Positions 1-8,778 of a stretch of DNA of 64,000 nucleotides are shown piece after piece. The stretch is taken from contig CASFRS010000018.1 in assembly GCA_949297125.1 (NCBI GenBank), forward strand, positions 60,952 through 124,951. The letters are read 5' to 3'. How positions within the stretch are numbered: the first letter of the stretch is position 1; the number at the start of each line of letters is the position of its first letter. Source of the stretch: an uncultured Bacteroidales bacterium. GTDB taxonomy: Bacteria; Bacteroidota; Bacteroidia; Bacteroidales; G3-4614. A program made the translations under genes and the position numbers. The notes beneath the pieces are model-generated. The model was not told where the DNA came from and did no database searches. It saw only the letters and a program-made list of their open reading frames with translations.

Positions 1-607
1 GTGCGGAATAAAGCGCCTGCATATGGTTGACCTGGACGGGGCAAGAAGCAACCATATAGTAAATTACCGTGTTTTGGAGAAAGTTGCGGCAAAGACGTCC
101 CTGACAATAGATTTCGGCGGCGGGCTTAAAAGCGATGACGATATACGGATTGCATTCGAGTGCGGTGCAGCGATGGTTACCGGCGGGAGCATTGCCGTGA
201 AGGAACGCGACAAGTTCCTGTCGTGGATAGGCCGGTACGGCAGCGACAAGATAATACTCGGTGCGGACGTGAAAAACGGCAATATAGCGGTAAGCGGCTG
301 GGAGGAGACTTCCGATATGGAACTGATCGATTTTATTGCCGGATATATGGAATCCGGAATCAGGAAGACGATAGCGACCGATATCAGCCGCGACGGGATG
401 CTGGAAGGCCCATCGGTAGGGATGTACAAGGAGATGTTGCAGAAACTGCCGGGCCTGTATGTCATTGCCAGCGGGGGGGTGTCGTCAATGGCCGATATAG
501 AAAAACTCGCCGAAGCGGGAGTCCCTTCCGTAATATTCGGCAAGGCCATCTACGAAGGGAGAATCACCGTAAAGGAATTAGAAAAATACATAGTATCAAA
601 CCAGTAA
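1..607 (+). CDS. hisA: HisA, phosphoribosylformimino-AICAR isomerase (5' partial)
   Basis: Isomerises ProFAR to PRFAR in histidine synthesis (cytoplasmic TIM barrel). The reading frame is open from base 2, so the true start lies outside the window and the first beta strand with the N-terminal catalytic Asp is missing. Visible landmarks are [22 protein letters not shown] and the second phosphate/active-site segment TDISRDGM, followed by the C-terminal [13 protein letters not shown] typical of HisA. It is followed after 4 bp by hisF, so it belongs to a his operon running into the window. Confidence 0.95.
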   Translation, partial: CGIKRLHMVDLDGARSNHIVNYRVLEKVAAKTSLTIDFGGGLKSDDDIRIAFECGAAMVTGGSIAVKERDKFLSWIGRYGSDKIILGADVKNGNIAVSGWEETSDMELIDFIAGYMESGIRKTIATDISRDGMLEGPSVGMYKEMLQKLPGLYVIASGGVSSMADIEKLAEAGVPSVIFGKAIYEGRITVKELEKYIVSNQ

Positions 608-611
608 GAAA

Positions 612-1367
612 ATGCTTGCAAAAAGAATTATCCCGTGTCTTGACGTAAAAGACGGAAAGACTGTAAAAGGAGTAAACTTCGTAAACTTCAGAGATGCCGG
701 CGATCCGGTAGAGTTAGGAAAGCAGTACAGCGACCAGGGTGCCGACGAGTTGGTATTTCTCGATATTACGGCCTCGTACGAAGGGAGAAAGACATTTACC
801 GACGTAGTGAAACGTGTGGCCGAAAACGTAAGCATACCCTTTACCGTAGGAGGCGGCATAACCGAACTGGCCGATGTGGAAAGGTTGTTGAATGCCGGTG
901 CGGACAAGGTGTCGGTGAACTCGCTGGCGTTGAAAAGGCCCGAAATAATAAACGAGATAGCAGAGCATTTCGGTTCTCAGGTTTGTGTAGTGGCGATTGA
1001 CGCTAATTTTGAAGACAATTTTTGGCGCTGTTATGTAAACGGCGGACACCTCCCCACCGACAAAGAGATCTTTTCGTGGGCCAAAGAAGCGCAGGAACGC
1101 GGGGCCGGAGAGATACTCTTTACCAGCATGACTCACGATGGGATGAAAATAGGATACCCCAATGAGGCTTTGAGGCAGTTGAGCGACACGCTCAAGATAC
1201 CGGTAATAGCATCGGGGGGTGCAGGGAAAAAAGAAGACTTCAAGGATGTGTTTGAAATAGGGCATGCCGATGCCGCCCTTGCCGCAAGCGTATTCCATTT
1301 CGGGGAGATAAAGATACCGGAACTGAAACAGTATCTGTCCGAGCAGAATATCTGCGTCAGACTTTAA
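612..1367 (+). CDS. hisF: HisF, imidazole glycerol phosphate synthase cyclase subunit
   Basis: Cyclase half of IGP synthase: it uses ammonia delivered by HisH to convert PRFAR to IGP and AICAR. The 251-residue length is normal. The two catalytic Asp residues fall at the canonical positions 11 (PCLDVKDG) and 130 (VAIDANFED). Phosphate-binding GGG is at 80-82 and SGGAG near 205. The usual DRDGT loop reads THDGM, a mild variation. Directly downstream of hisA (4 bp), consistent with cotranslation; the hisH partner must lie upstream outside the window. Confidence 0.97.
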   Translation: MLAKRIIPCLDVKDGKTVKGVNFVNFRDAGDPVELGKQYSDQGADELVFLDITASYEGRKTFTDVVKRVAENVSIPFTVGGGITELADVERLLNAGADKVSVNSLALKRPEIINEIAEHFGSQVCVVAIDANFEDNFWRCYVNGGHLPTDKEIFSWAKEAQERGAGEILFTSMTHDGMKIGYPNEALRQLSDTLKIPVIASGGAGKKEDFKDVFEIGHADAALAASVFHFGEIKIPELKQYLSEQNICVRL

Positions 1368-1404
1368 AGAATTACATGACCTATAAAACGGGTACAGACA
1401 TAAA

Positions 1405-2010
1405 ATGGAAAATATGAAACTCGATTTTGAAAAGATGGGCGGACTTGTTCCTGCCATAATACAGGATAAATACACCGGGAAAGTGCTTATGCTCGGGTTC
1501 ATGAATGAAGAGGCTCTGGAGAAGACCGTGCAGTCGGGCAAGGTAACATTCTTCAGCCGCACAAAGAACAGGTTGTGGACGAAAGGCGAGACAAGCGGCA
1601 ACTTCCTTGACGTATGCGAAATAATGCCCGATTGCGACAATGACACCCTTCTTATAAAGGTAAAACCCGCCGGGCCCGTATGCCATACAGGCAGCGACAC
1701 CTGTTTCGGGGAGGTCAATGCTGCCGATATTACGTTCCTTTCATATTTGCAGGATTTCATAGTCCGCCGCAAGGAGGAGATGCCGGAAGGCTCGTATACA
1801 ACCGCTCTTTTCAGGAAAGGCGTGAACCGGATGGCCCAGAAAGTCGGGGAAGAAGGAGTAGAGACCGTAATTGAAGCGACAAACGGGACAGACGAAGGAT
1901 TGATATATGAAGCTTCCGACCTTATATATCACCTTATAGTGCTCCTTACATCCAAAGGCCACAGGATTGAAGAACTGGCCAACGAACTTAAGAAGAGACA
2001 CAAAGAATAG
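1405..2010 (+). CDS. hisI: HisIE, bifunctional PR-AMP cyclohydrolase / PR-ATP pyrophosphatase
   Basis: Fused enzyme for steps 2 and 3 of histidine synthesis. The N-terminal cyclohydrolase domain (about 1-112) shows WTKGETSGN at 58-66 and the metal-binding Cys/Asp cluster from DCDND (76-80) to CHTGSDTC (93-100). The C-terminal pyrophosphatase domain (about 115-201) has KVGEEGVET at 146-154 and EASDLIYHL. Two in-frame Met codons (1405 and 1414) could start it; the first is chosen. Six bp separate it from ftsE. Confidence 0.97.
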   Translation: MENMKLDFEKMGGLVPAIIQDKYTGKVLMLGFMNEEALEKTVQSGKVTFFSRTKNRLWTKGETSGNFLDVCEIMPDCDNDTLLIKVKPAGPVCHTGSDTCFGEVNAADITFLSYLQDFIVRRKEEMPEGSYTTALFRKGVNRMAQKVGEEGVETVIEATNGTDEGLIYEASDLIYHLIVLLTSKGHRIEELANELKKRHKE

Positions 2011-2016
2011 ACGGTC

Positions 2017-2727
2017 ATGGATGACACCTTGTTGATAGACTATAACGGCGTTGATGTCGAGAGAAAAGAGTATACCGTTCTTAAAAACGTCGATTTCAAA
2101 CTCTATTCCGGCGAATTCGTCTATTTCATAGGGCTTGTGGGCAGCGGGAAAAGCAGCCTCCTCAAGACATTTTATGCGGAAATTCCCGTAACGACCGGAA
2201 GTGCCAGGGTGCTCGATTATGACATGCTTGCCTTGCGGAAACGGGATATACCGATGTTAAGGAGGAAAATAGGGATAGTCTTCCAGGACTTCCAGCTGTT
2301 GATAGACCGTTCGGTAGGGGCCAATCTCGAATTCGTGCTTAAGGCGACAGGGTGGAAAGACAAGGGCGAAATAAACGACCGGGTTGAAGAGGTCCTTACA
2401 AAAGTCGGGATGCAGACAAAAGCCTACAAGATGCCGCACGAACTTTCGGGGGGCGAACAGCAGCGCATAGTGATAGCGCGGGCTCTGCTCAATTCGCCCA
2501 AACTTATCCTTGCCGATGAACCTACCGGAAATCTCGACCCGCAGACAGGGAACAAGATAGCCGAGTTGTTGCATGAAATATGCAGTACGGGCACATCGGT
2601 GATAATGACCACGCACAACCACAATATTATACAGGATTATCCCGGGCGGGTGGTAAAGTTCGAGGACAAGCATATAAACGAAACCTTTTTTATAAACAGG
2701 AATAAAGCAAACACAGAAAACATATAA
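2017..2727 (+). CDS. ftsE: FtsE-type ABC ATPase (cell division)
   Basis: ATP-binding subunit expected to pair with FtsX at the division site, where it regulates peptidoglycan hydrolases. Walker [10 protein letters not shown] is at 39-47, Q-loop Gln90, signature LSGGE at 143-147, Walker B LILADEP at 163-169 and switch His200. The 236-residue length and EPTGNLDP are typical of the FtsE/LolD group; no FtsX gene is present here. It sits between hisIE and lysC with 6- and 4-bp gaps, so expression is coupled to amino acid biosynthesis genes. LolD is the alternative; FtsE is favoured by the neighbouring lysC-lysA. Confidence 0.85.
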   Translation: MDDTLLIDYNGVDVERKEYTVLKNVDFKLYSGEFVYFIGLVGSGKSSLLKTFYAEIPVTTGSARVLDYDMLALRKRDIPMLRRKIGIVFQDFQLLIDRSVGANLEFVLKATGWKDKGEINDRVEEVLTKVGMQTKAYKMPHELSGGEQQRIVIARALLNSPKLILADEPTGNLDPQTGNKIAELLHEICSTGTSVIMTTHNHNIIQDYPGRVVKFEDKHINETFFINRNKANTENI

Positions 2728-2731
2728 GCGT

Positions 2732-4042
2732 ATGAAAGTATTGAAGTTCGGAGGGACCTCCGTGGGATCGGCCCAACGTATGAAAGACGTCGCAAAACTG
2801 ATATGCGACGGAGAGCAGAAAATAGTTGTGTTGTCGGCCATGTCGGGAACGACAAACACGTTGGTGGAAATATCGGATTATCTGTATAAGAAGAACCCCG
2901 AAGGAGCCAATGAGACAATAAACAAACTCGAAAAAAAGTATTCGGGAGTAATTGACGAACTCTACTCGACCGATGAATACAGGACAAAGGCGAAAGAGAC
3001 GCTGAAATTCAACTTCGATCTTATACGTTCATTCACCAAGTCGCTTTTTACCATGTTTGAAGAGAAAGTGATTCTTGCACAAGGAGAACTTATGTCTACG
3101 GCACTGGTAAACATGTATCTTAACGAAACAGGTGTAAAATCGGTTATGATACCCGCTCTCGACTATATGAGAATAGACAAGAACGGCGAACCCGATACGG
3201 CATACATAAAGGAGCACCTTCCCAAACTGCTTGAAGCCGCTCCGGATGCGCCCATATACATAACACAAGGATTTATCTGCCGCAATCCTTACGGGGAGAT
3301 AGACAACCTCAAGCGCGGGGGCAGCGATTATTCGGCATCACTTATAGGCGGTGCTATAAAAGCTGACGAGATACAAATCTGGACGGATATAGACGGAATG
3401 CACAATAACGACCCCCGTTATGTTGAAGGGACCAAGCCCGTAAGGGAACTCCTCTTTGAAGAAGCCGCCGAGCTGGCGTATTTCGGGGCAAAGATATTGC
3501 ATCCCACATGTATACTGCCGGCCAAGATAAACAATATCCCGGTACGCCTGCTCAACACCATGGAGCCCGATGCCCCGGGTACGACAATATACAACAAGTC
3601 GGAAGGCGGCAAAATAAAGGCCGTAGCAGCGAAAGACGGCATTACGGCTATAAAAATCAAGTCGGGACGAATGCTGCTCGCATACGGTTTCCTGCGCAAG
3701 GTATTTGAGATATTTGAAAGCTACCGTACCTCTATCGATATGATAACCACATCGGAAGTCGGAGTGTCGGTAACTATAGACAACACCAAATATCTGAAAG
3801 AGATAATAGACGACCTCAAGAAATTCGGTACGGTTACGGTAGACGAGGATATGGTCATTATCTGTGTAGTAGGCGATCTGGAATGGAACAATATCGGATT
3901 CGAGACCAAAGTCATGCAGGCCATGGAAGATATTCCTGTACGTATGGTATCGTACGGCGGAAGCAACTACAACATCTCCATGCTTGTAAAGGCGGAAGAT
4001 AAGAAGAGAGCCCTTGCATCGTTAAGCAAACATCTGTTTTAA
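2732..4042 (+). CDS. lysC: Aspartate kinase (monofunctional)
   Basis: Phosphorylates aspartate, the first step to lysine/DAP, threonine and methionine. The N-terminal amino acid kinase domain begins KFGGTSVG (from residue 5); the aspartate-binding RGGSDYSA lies near 195; two C-terminal ACT regions (roughly 295-436) suggest allosteric control by end product. At 436 aa there is no homoserine dehydrogenase fusion. It is followed 15 bp later by lysA, which matches a DAP/lysine branch operon. Confidence 0.95.
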   Translation: MKVLKFGGTSVGSAQRMKDVAKLICDGEQKIVVLSAMSGTTNTLVEISDYLYKKNPEGANETINKLEKKYSGVIDELYSTDEYRTKAKETLKFNFDLIRSFTKSLFTMFEEKVILAQGELMSTALVNMYLNETGVKSVMIPALDYMRIDKNGEPDTAYIKEHLPKLLEAAPDAPIYITQGFICRNPYGEIDNLKRGGSDYSASLIGGAIKADEIQIWTDIDGMHNNDPRYVEGTKPVRELLFEEAAELAYFGAKILHPTCILPAKINNIPVRLLNTMEPDAPGTTIYNKSEGGKIKAVAAKDGITAIKIKSGRMLLAYGFLRKVFEIFESYRTSIDMITTSEVGVSVTIDNTKYLKEIIDDLKKFGTVTVDEDMVIICVVGDLEWNNIGFETKVMQAMEDIPVRMVSYGGSNYNISMLVKAEDKKRALASLSKHLF

Positions 4043-4057
4043 AAAAGGCATCCGAAA

Positions 4058-5215
4058 ATGAAACCGAATTTTCCAATAAAGAGTTTCGAAAAAATAGAAA
4101 CGCCTTTTTATTACTACGACACCGATTTGCTGAGGAAAACCCTCGAAGTCCTGAAAGCCGAACTCGCAGGGCATGACAACTATCATGTCCATTATGCCGT
4201 AAAGGCTAACGCCAATCGCAGAATCCTCAATATCATAAGCGGGTACGGGTTTGGTGCGGACTGTGTAAGCGGTGGCGAAATAGAGGCTTCGTTGAGTGCC
4301 GGCTTCGCTCCGGACACCATTGTCTTTGCCGGGGTGGGAAAGAACGACAGGGAGATAACCCTCGCCTTATCGGCAGGGATAAGCTGTTTCAATGTCGAAT
4401 CCGTCCCCGAGCTGGAGAACATAGACAGGCTTGCCAAAGAACAGAAGAAAACCGCATCAATAGCTCTCCGTATAAATCCGAATGTAGACGCTCATACGCA
4501 CAGTTATATCACAACCGGGTTGAGCGAGAACAAATTCGGGATAGACATGTCATTGATAGACAAGGTGCTCGACAAGTTGGGCGAACTCGAAAACGTAAAA
4601 CTTACAGGATTGCATTTCCATATCGGCTCGCAGATAACCGATATGGATGCTTTCCGTAGCCTTGCGCTTCGGATAAACGACATTCAGGAGGTGTTCTATC
4701 GCAGAATGGTTGTTGTGGACAACATAAATGTAGGGGGAGGCCTCGGAGTAGACTATCACAACCCAGATGAAAATCCGATACCCGATTTCCACGGATATTT
4801 TGAAACATTCAGGAAGTATCTGACACTGCGCCCCAAACAGCATCTGCATTTTGAACTCGGACGCTCGATAGTTTGCCAGTGCGGGTCATTGATTTCAAGG
4901 GTGCTGTATGTAAAGGAAGGGGTAAACAAGAAGTTCGTTATCCTTGACGCAGGCATGACAGACCTCGTTCGGCCGGCATTATATCAGGCGTACCACAAGA
5001 TAGAGAATCTGACCTCGTCCGCACCGGTAGAGGAATACGATGTGGTAGGGCCCATATGCGAGTCGTCCGACTGTTTTGCAAAAGCCACGGAACTTAGCGC
5101 CACGGAAAGAGGCGATATATTTGCCCTGCGTTCTGCCGGAGCATACGGCGAAATAATGGCATCGAGGTACAACTGCCGCGAACTGCCCAAGCCTTATTAC
5201 TCCGATTCGCTATAA
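4058..5215 (+). CDS. lysA: Diaminopimelate decarboxylase
   Basis: PLP enzyme converting meso-diaminopimelate to lysine. The PLP lysine is K49 in HYAVKANAN; the GLHFHIGSQ segment and GGGLGVDY (phosphate binding) follow; the active-site Cys of the CESSD motif is at about 334. At 385 aa it is slightly short for the family but complete. Last gene of the operon, with a strong hairpin terminator 46 bp downstream. Confidence 0.96.
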   Translation: MKPNFPIKSFEKIETPFYYYDTDLLRKTLEVLKAELAGHDNYHVHYAVKANANRRILNIISGYGFGADCVSGGEIEASLSAGFAPDTIVFAGVGKNDREITLALSAGISCFNVESVPELENIDRLAKEQKKTASIALRINPNVDAHTHSYITTGLSENKFGIDMSLIDKVLDKLGELENVKLTGLHFHIGSQITDMDAFRSLALRINDIQEVFYRRMVVVDNINVGGGLGVDYHNPDENPIPDFHGYFETFRKYLTLRPKQHLHFELGRSIVCQCGSLISRVLYVKEGVNKKFVILDAGMTDLVRPALYQAYHKIENLTSSAPVEEYDVVGPICESSDCFAKATELSATERGDIFALRSAGAYGEIMASRYNCRELPKPYYSDSL

Positions 5216-5260
5216 ACGGTTAGGCGGATTAACACCTATATAAAAAACATTTATCCGTAC

Positions 5261-5300
5261 AAGCAGCAGGAACTGACAAAAGACAGTTCCTGCTGCTTTT
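5261..5300 (+). terminator. Rho-independent terminator of the his-ftsE-lys operon
   Basis: A perfect 14-bp stem (5262-5275 with 5284-5297) closes an 8-nt loop and ends in a short T run. It directly follows lysA. Confidence 0.85.
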
Positions 5301-5463
5301 CATATATGGCATATTGCTGTCCGTTGTAACGGGTCAAGTCTGTTTTTTGTCGGAAGAATTAAATATCCGGGTATCGGAAACGGAAACTTGCCGGGAAGAA
5401 CCGTTAAGTTAAACTACAGGAAAACAGAACTATATGGCTATCCATAAAATCAGGAGACGCAAA

Positions 5464-5482
5464 TCTCTTAGTAAGAGAAACA
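5464..5482. repeat. Palindrome copy 1 (TCTCTTA-G-TAAGAGA)
   Basis: Perfect 7-bp arms (5464-5470 and 5472-5478) around one base. Together with the following AAACA, 18 of 19 bases match the second palindrome; only the central base differs (G against C). Confidence 0.8.
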
Positions 5483-5619
5483 TTGCACTATCAAAAGTAT
5501 GAAAAATAAAATACTTGGCAAAGCCTTCTCTGGCCACTATTAATAAAAACACGTGCAAATGTTTCGCTTTTATATTGTATGTATGACCTGACAGCCTGTC
5601 TGTATGATAGTTGCGCGCG

Positions 5620-5648
5620 CGCTGTTTCTCTTACTAAGAGAAACAGCG
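5620..5648. repeat. Palindrome copy 2, 14-bp arms with one-base centre
   Basis: CGCTGTTTCTCTTA (5620-5633) is mirrored exactly by 5635-5648 around C5634. The core repeats copy 1 at an offset of 163 bp. With a 1-nt centre it is more like a protein-binding operator or a mobile-element trace than an RNA hairpin, and no T run follows. Confidence 0.85.
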
Positions 5649-5827
5649 TGTTTGTTTATAACCGGACATGGTTTTAATAGGAAAATTAATGCGGCTGTTT
5701 TAACGTTACAGCCAGACAGGCCCATATGGCCAGAAACAATTTCCCGACATGTTGCCCTTATTCATGGCACGTCATTAAAAACATTCCGGCTGGTTTTGAT
5801 TATTAGCAATTTATTATACAGCCATAA

Positions 5828-6625
5828 ATGAAAAGGTTGCCTCTTTTAATGACTGCTTCGGTAAGCACACGTGGTATGAAGTGTGCATGTTTCACCGATG
5901 AAGAAAGGGAGGAGATGTACATCGAATCTCTGACATACTACAATTCCTTGAACTGGAACGATAAGCAGGTAATAATCTTTGTCGAAAATTCAGGGTGGGA
6001 CTTGGACAGGATTAAAAGCAGTATTGCTCCGTGCCGTAATCTTGAAATAGAATACATCTCTTTACCTCCCGATTTGTTCGATATATCCAAAGGCAAAGGG
6101 TATAATGAGCTGCTGCTTATCAACAATGCAATAGAGAAGTCCGACAATATAAAAAGGGCCTGCGGCTTTATAAAAGCCACGGGCCGGTATCCAATCTATA
6201 ATATACAGTATTTCATGCAAAGAATGAACAGGTTCATTATAGAAAAGGGCGGGGAGCTTTATATAGATATAAAAGACCACAAGTTGTATGACTGGCTGCA
6301 TTTGGGTTGGTGCGGTCATTCAGCATCTGTAGTCCTGTTTGCAGTAACTACCGGATTCTATAAGGAAAAGATAGGTTGCCGGTATTCCGAACTGAATGAT
6401 TATGAGGGGAACCTGTTGGAGGGGCTGATGTTCGACGTCGTAAAGGCCAATGTCAAGGAGAGGCGCATTTCCACGCGTTTCCCCCGCGAATACCATCCCG
6501 GAGGGCTTGAAGGCTCGAATATCGATGCCGTAAGTTTCTCAAAGAAACACGATTCATTCAAAGGTAAGGCTAAAAGGTTCGTCGGTAACTTTATACGCAT
6601 ATTCCTGCCGTTCTTCAAGTTTTGA
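5828..6625 (+). CDS. Uncharacterised protein, possibly surface-polysaccharide related
   Basis: 265 residues without a signal peptide. It is not confidently recognised. The segment KGKGYNELLLINNAI (about residues 91-105) followed by CGFIKATGRYPIYN (about 118-131) resembles a motif pair found in putative glycosyltransferase-like proteins near capsule/LPS genes; this is an impression, not a proven assignment. The C-terminus is basic and ends in an aromatic stretch (FIRIFLPFFKF) that could associate with membrane. It stands alone, with the paired palindromes upstream and a hairpin after its stop. Confidence 0.6.
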   Translation: MKRLPLLMTASVSTRGMKCACFTDEEREEMYIESLTYYNSLNWNDKQVIIFVENSGWDLDRIKSSIAPCRNLEIEYISLPPDLFDISKGKGYNELLLINNAIEKSDNIKRACGFIKATGRYPIYNIQYFMQRMNRFIIEKGGELYIDIKDHKLYDWLHLGWCGHSASVVLFAVTTGFYKEKIGCRYSELNDYEGNLLEGLMFDVVKANVKERRISTRFPREYHPGGLEGSNIDAVSFSKKHDSFKGKAKRFVGNFIRIFLPFFKF

Positions 6626-6648
6626 CGGACAAGGGCCTGGCTGCGGGC

Positions 6649-6699
6649 GGCAGAACGACAGAAATACCCGGTAGATCATCCTCTCCCGGACGTTCTGCC
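6649..6699. terminator. Candidate bidirectional terminator
   Basis: Nine-bp perfect arms GGCAGAACG/CGTTCTGCC (6649-6657, 6691-6699) with a long loop sit between two convergent genes. T runs are weak, so this is tentative. Confidence 0.4.
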
Positions 6700-6702
6700 G
6701 TT

Positions 6703-6966
6703 TCAATCCTCTTTCAGCGCCTTTTTGAAGATTTCTTCCACTTCTTCGGGGAAGATGCCGCCTTCGTGAACCTTTTCCTCGCCTATATAGAATGTGGGTA
6801 CATAATAGTAGTCATACCGGTCGGCAATGTCCGGATGTTCGGTCTCTTCAATGGCCTCAATGACAATATTCTCATATTCCGGCCGCTTTTTGATCTCTTC
6901 CATGTAGTTGAAAGCCCTTTTACAAAAAGGGCATCGTGTCTGATAAAAAAGTTTTACAGGTTTCAT
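6703..6966 (-). CDS. Glutaredoxin-like thiol-disulfide protein
   Basis: Small 87-residue thioredoxin-fold protein. It carries the redox motif CPFC at residues 12-15 right after the first beta strand (KLFYQTR), and the cis-Pro segment YVPTFYIGEE with the family's glycine-rich turn (HEGGIF). A longer open frame extends to 7245, but that part lies inside the RNase P RNA gene. The start at 6966 is therefore chosen, about 25 bp downstream of a good promoter box (TACCTTTG on the minus strand at 7005-6998). Likely a cytoplasmic disulfide reductase. Confidence 0.88.
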   Translation of the reverse strand: MKPVKLFYQTRCPFCKRAFNYMEEIKKRPEYENIVIEAIEETEHPDIADRYDYYYVPTFYIGEEKVHEGGIFPEEVEEIFKKALKED

Positions 6967-6997
6967 GTCAGTTCTATCCTTATGTCTCAAGCATTGG

Positions 6998-7023
6998 CAA
7001 AGGTAGTGAAAGGAACTGGACAA
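6998..7023 (-). promoter_or_regulatory. Promoter of the glutaredoxin gene
   Basis: The minus strand reads TACCTTTG at 7005-6998, with TTG at 7023-7021 upstream; the 15-bp spacing is short for the Bacteroidota consensus. It shares a 12-bp block, GTTCCTTTCACT, with the rnpB promoter in mirrored orientation. Confidence 0.65.
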
Positions 7024-7050
7024 TATGCATATTATTCCGTTCCTTTCACT
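7005..7050. repeat. Inverted repeat joining two divergent promoters
   Basis: AGTGAAAGGAAC (7005-7016) is mirrored by 7039-7050. Between the arms lies a second palindrome, AATATGCATATT (7022-7033). Each arm directly precedes, or runs into, a TAnnTTTG-type box. Confidence 0.8.
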
Positions 7051-7057
7051 ATATTTG
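7050..7057 (+). promoter_or_regulatory. Promoter -7 box of rnpB
   Basis: TATATTTG fits the Bacteroidota TAnnTTTG box and ends 4 bp before the mature 5' side of the RNA. No clear -33 TTG is visible. Confidence 0.65.
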
Positions 7058-7060
7058 CAA

Positions 7061-7413
7061 AGCAGCAGGACGGTTTGTCGCTGACAAGCAATTGTCGGAG
7101 GAAAGTCCGGGCAACGCAGGGCACCATACTTCCTAACGGGAAGCTGTCCGCGAGGGTAGAGCAGCGTAACAGAAAATAACCGCCGTCTTTTGGACGGTAA
7201 GGGTGAAAATGTGAGGTAAGAGCTCACGTGCAGTTGTGGCGACACGGTTGCAGTACGTCTTATGGGTTGTAAGGTTATGTATACCGGCGATATCAGGGCG
7301 GCCCGTCCGATGCCGGGGGGTAAACCGCTAAAGCTTTATGGCAACATAAAGACGAGATAAATGACAAACGTCCGCTTCCGGCGGATACAGAACCCGGCTT
7401 ACAGGCCTGCTGC
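7061..7413 (+). ncRNA. rnpB: RNase P RNA (bacterial type A-like)
   Basis: Catalytic RNA that trims tRNA 5' leaders. The conserved core GGAGGAAAGTCCGGGC is near 7095-7110, and the second conserved block ACAGAACCCGGCTTA near 7387-7401. The ends pair as helix P1: GCAGCAGG at 7062-7069 with CCTGCTGC at 7406-7413. A run of nine T residues (7414-7422) follows as terminator. About 353 nt is normal size. The next start codon lies only 12 bp beyond the RNA end. Confidence 0.96.
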
Positions 7414-7424
7414 TTTTTTTTTGT

Positions 7425-8777
7425 ATGAGCCTGAAGAAAAACATAAAACGCGGCAGGATATTCTTTATAGGGAATATCCTTAGGACTCCGGAACGGGAAC
7501 TTTCCGGAGCGTGGCGCGCATTGCGGAATTTTATCCGTGTTGTCCGCATTACCGCCAAGCGTTTCCTCGATGACGAGCTGCAGCTCAGGGCATCGGCACT
7601 TACGTACAGCACCTTGCTTGCAATAGTGCCGTTGCTGGCTTTGCTTATAGCCATTGCCAGCGGATTCGGCTTTGAAAAGATAATCGAGAGCCAGCTGTTT
7701 TCGTATTTTCCGGCACAGCGCGAAGTCCTTTCCGATGCAATGGTCTTTGTATCGAACTATCTTAAGCAGGCGCAATCGGGCGTGCTTGTAGGAATAGGCA
7801 TAATTTTCCTGTTCTGGTCGGTAATAAGCCTTATGTCCAACATAGAGAATACGATGAACAGGATATGGCAGGCCAAAGAACGTTCTCTATATCGTAAGAT
7901 AAACGATTATACTTCGCTGTTCATAATACTCCCCGTATTTATGATATTGTCGGGTGGAACGTCGGTATTCATGAGCACGTTCCTGACCGACGGCGAGAAA
8001 TCGTTGCCGTTGCTTACACCGTTCATATATAGCCTGCTGGAGTTCTCCCCGTACATATTTACAATTATACTGTTTACGGTAGCATATACGCTTATACCCA
8101 ACACGAGGGTAAAGTTCAAGTATGCGCTTATTGCCGGCGTGGTATGCGGCATTGCCTTCCAGATATTCCAGTATATCTACATAAACGGACAGATATGGGT
8201 GTCGCGCTACAATGCCATATACGGAAGTTTCGCTTTCCTCCCGTTATTGCTGCTGTGGCTGCAACTGTCGTGGCTTATATTCCTGTTCGGGGTGTTGTTG
8301 TCGTTTTCCATGCAGAACCTCGATTACGACAATGAAGAGGACATGCGGAACATAAGCCGTCAGTATAAGGACTTCCTGATACTGTTGATTGCATCCATAA
8401 TAGTGCAGCGTTTTGACAAGCGGTATGCCCCGCTTACAAAAATGCGCATATCCAAACACTATTCCATTCCCATACGCCTGACCTCCCAGATTATACACCT
8501 GTTGCTCAAAGCCGGTATAATTACCGAGGTTGTGAACGGCGATGAGCGTATTCCCGCATACCAGCCGGCTTTCGATATAAACAAGATGTCTGTGGGCATG
8601 CTGTTGAACAGGATCGACAATGTGGGGTCGGGAGAAAGAGCCTTCAGGGTGAACCGGAAATCGAGGTACAGGAAACAGTGGGATGCAATAGTTAACGCAA
8701 GGAAAGAGATGTACAAAAGTTCATCCGATATTCTTATCAAGGATCTGGAAATAGAAAAATTAAAATCGAGATACTGA
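7425..8777 (+). CDS. YihY/BrkB family inner-membrane protein
   Basis: Polytopic membrane protein of the YihY (UPF0761) family. A cytoplasmic N-terminus is followed by LQLRASALTYSTLLAIVP, a family hallmark around residues 53-70. There are about six hydrophobic helices up to residue 305, and a soluble C-terminal extension of about 145 residues (DEEDMRN-like acidic start, then a winged-helix-like segment), usual for Bacteroidota members. Function unsettled; early links to tRNA processing were not upheld. The ATG lies 12 bp after rnpB with only its T run between, so it probably depends on read-through or a promoter inside rnpB. Confidence 0.9.
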   Translation: MSLKKNIKRGRIFFIGNILRTPERELSGAWRALRNFIRVVRITAKRFLDDELQLRASALTYSTLLAIVPLLALLIAIASGFGFEKIIESQLFSYFPAQREVLSDAMVFVSNYLKQAQSGVLVGIGIIFLFWSVISLMSNIENTMNRIWQAKERSLYRKINDYTSLFIILPVFMILSGGTSVFMSTFLTDGEKSLPLLTPFIYSLLEFSPYIFTIILFTVAYTLIPNTRVKFKYALIAGVVCGIAFQIFQYIYINGQIWVSRYNAIYGSFAFLPLLLLWLQLSWLIFLFGVLLSFSMQNLDYDNEEDMRNISRQYKDFLILLIASIIVQRFDKRYAPLTKMRISKHYSIPIRLTSQIIHLLLKAGIITEVVNGDERIPAYQPAFDINKMSVGMLLNRIDNVGSGERAFRVNRKSRYRKQWDAIVNARKEMYKSSSDILIKDLEIEKLKSRY

Positions 8778-8778
8778 T

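Larger units (their letters stand above)
5301..5827. other. Intergenic stretch with two related palindromes
   Basis: No convincing gene. An open frame at 5604-5831 has no family resemblance and runs through a palindrome, so it was not called. The stretch contains two inverted repeats with the same core (listed separately) and then AT-rich DNA leading to the gene at 5828. No clear TAnnTTTG box was found before that gene. Confidence 0.6.

Noticed and set aside
714..1772. Minus-strand open frame of 352 codons
   Set aside because: Covers hisF and hisIE in antisense and lacks any family similarity.
5604..5831. 75-codon frame upstream of the gene at 5828
   Set aside because: It begins inside the palindrome region, has no ribosome site or similarity, and overlaps the next start.
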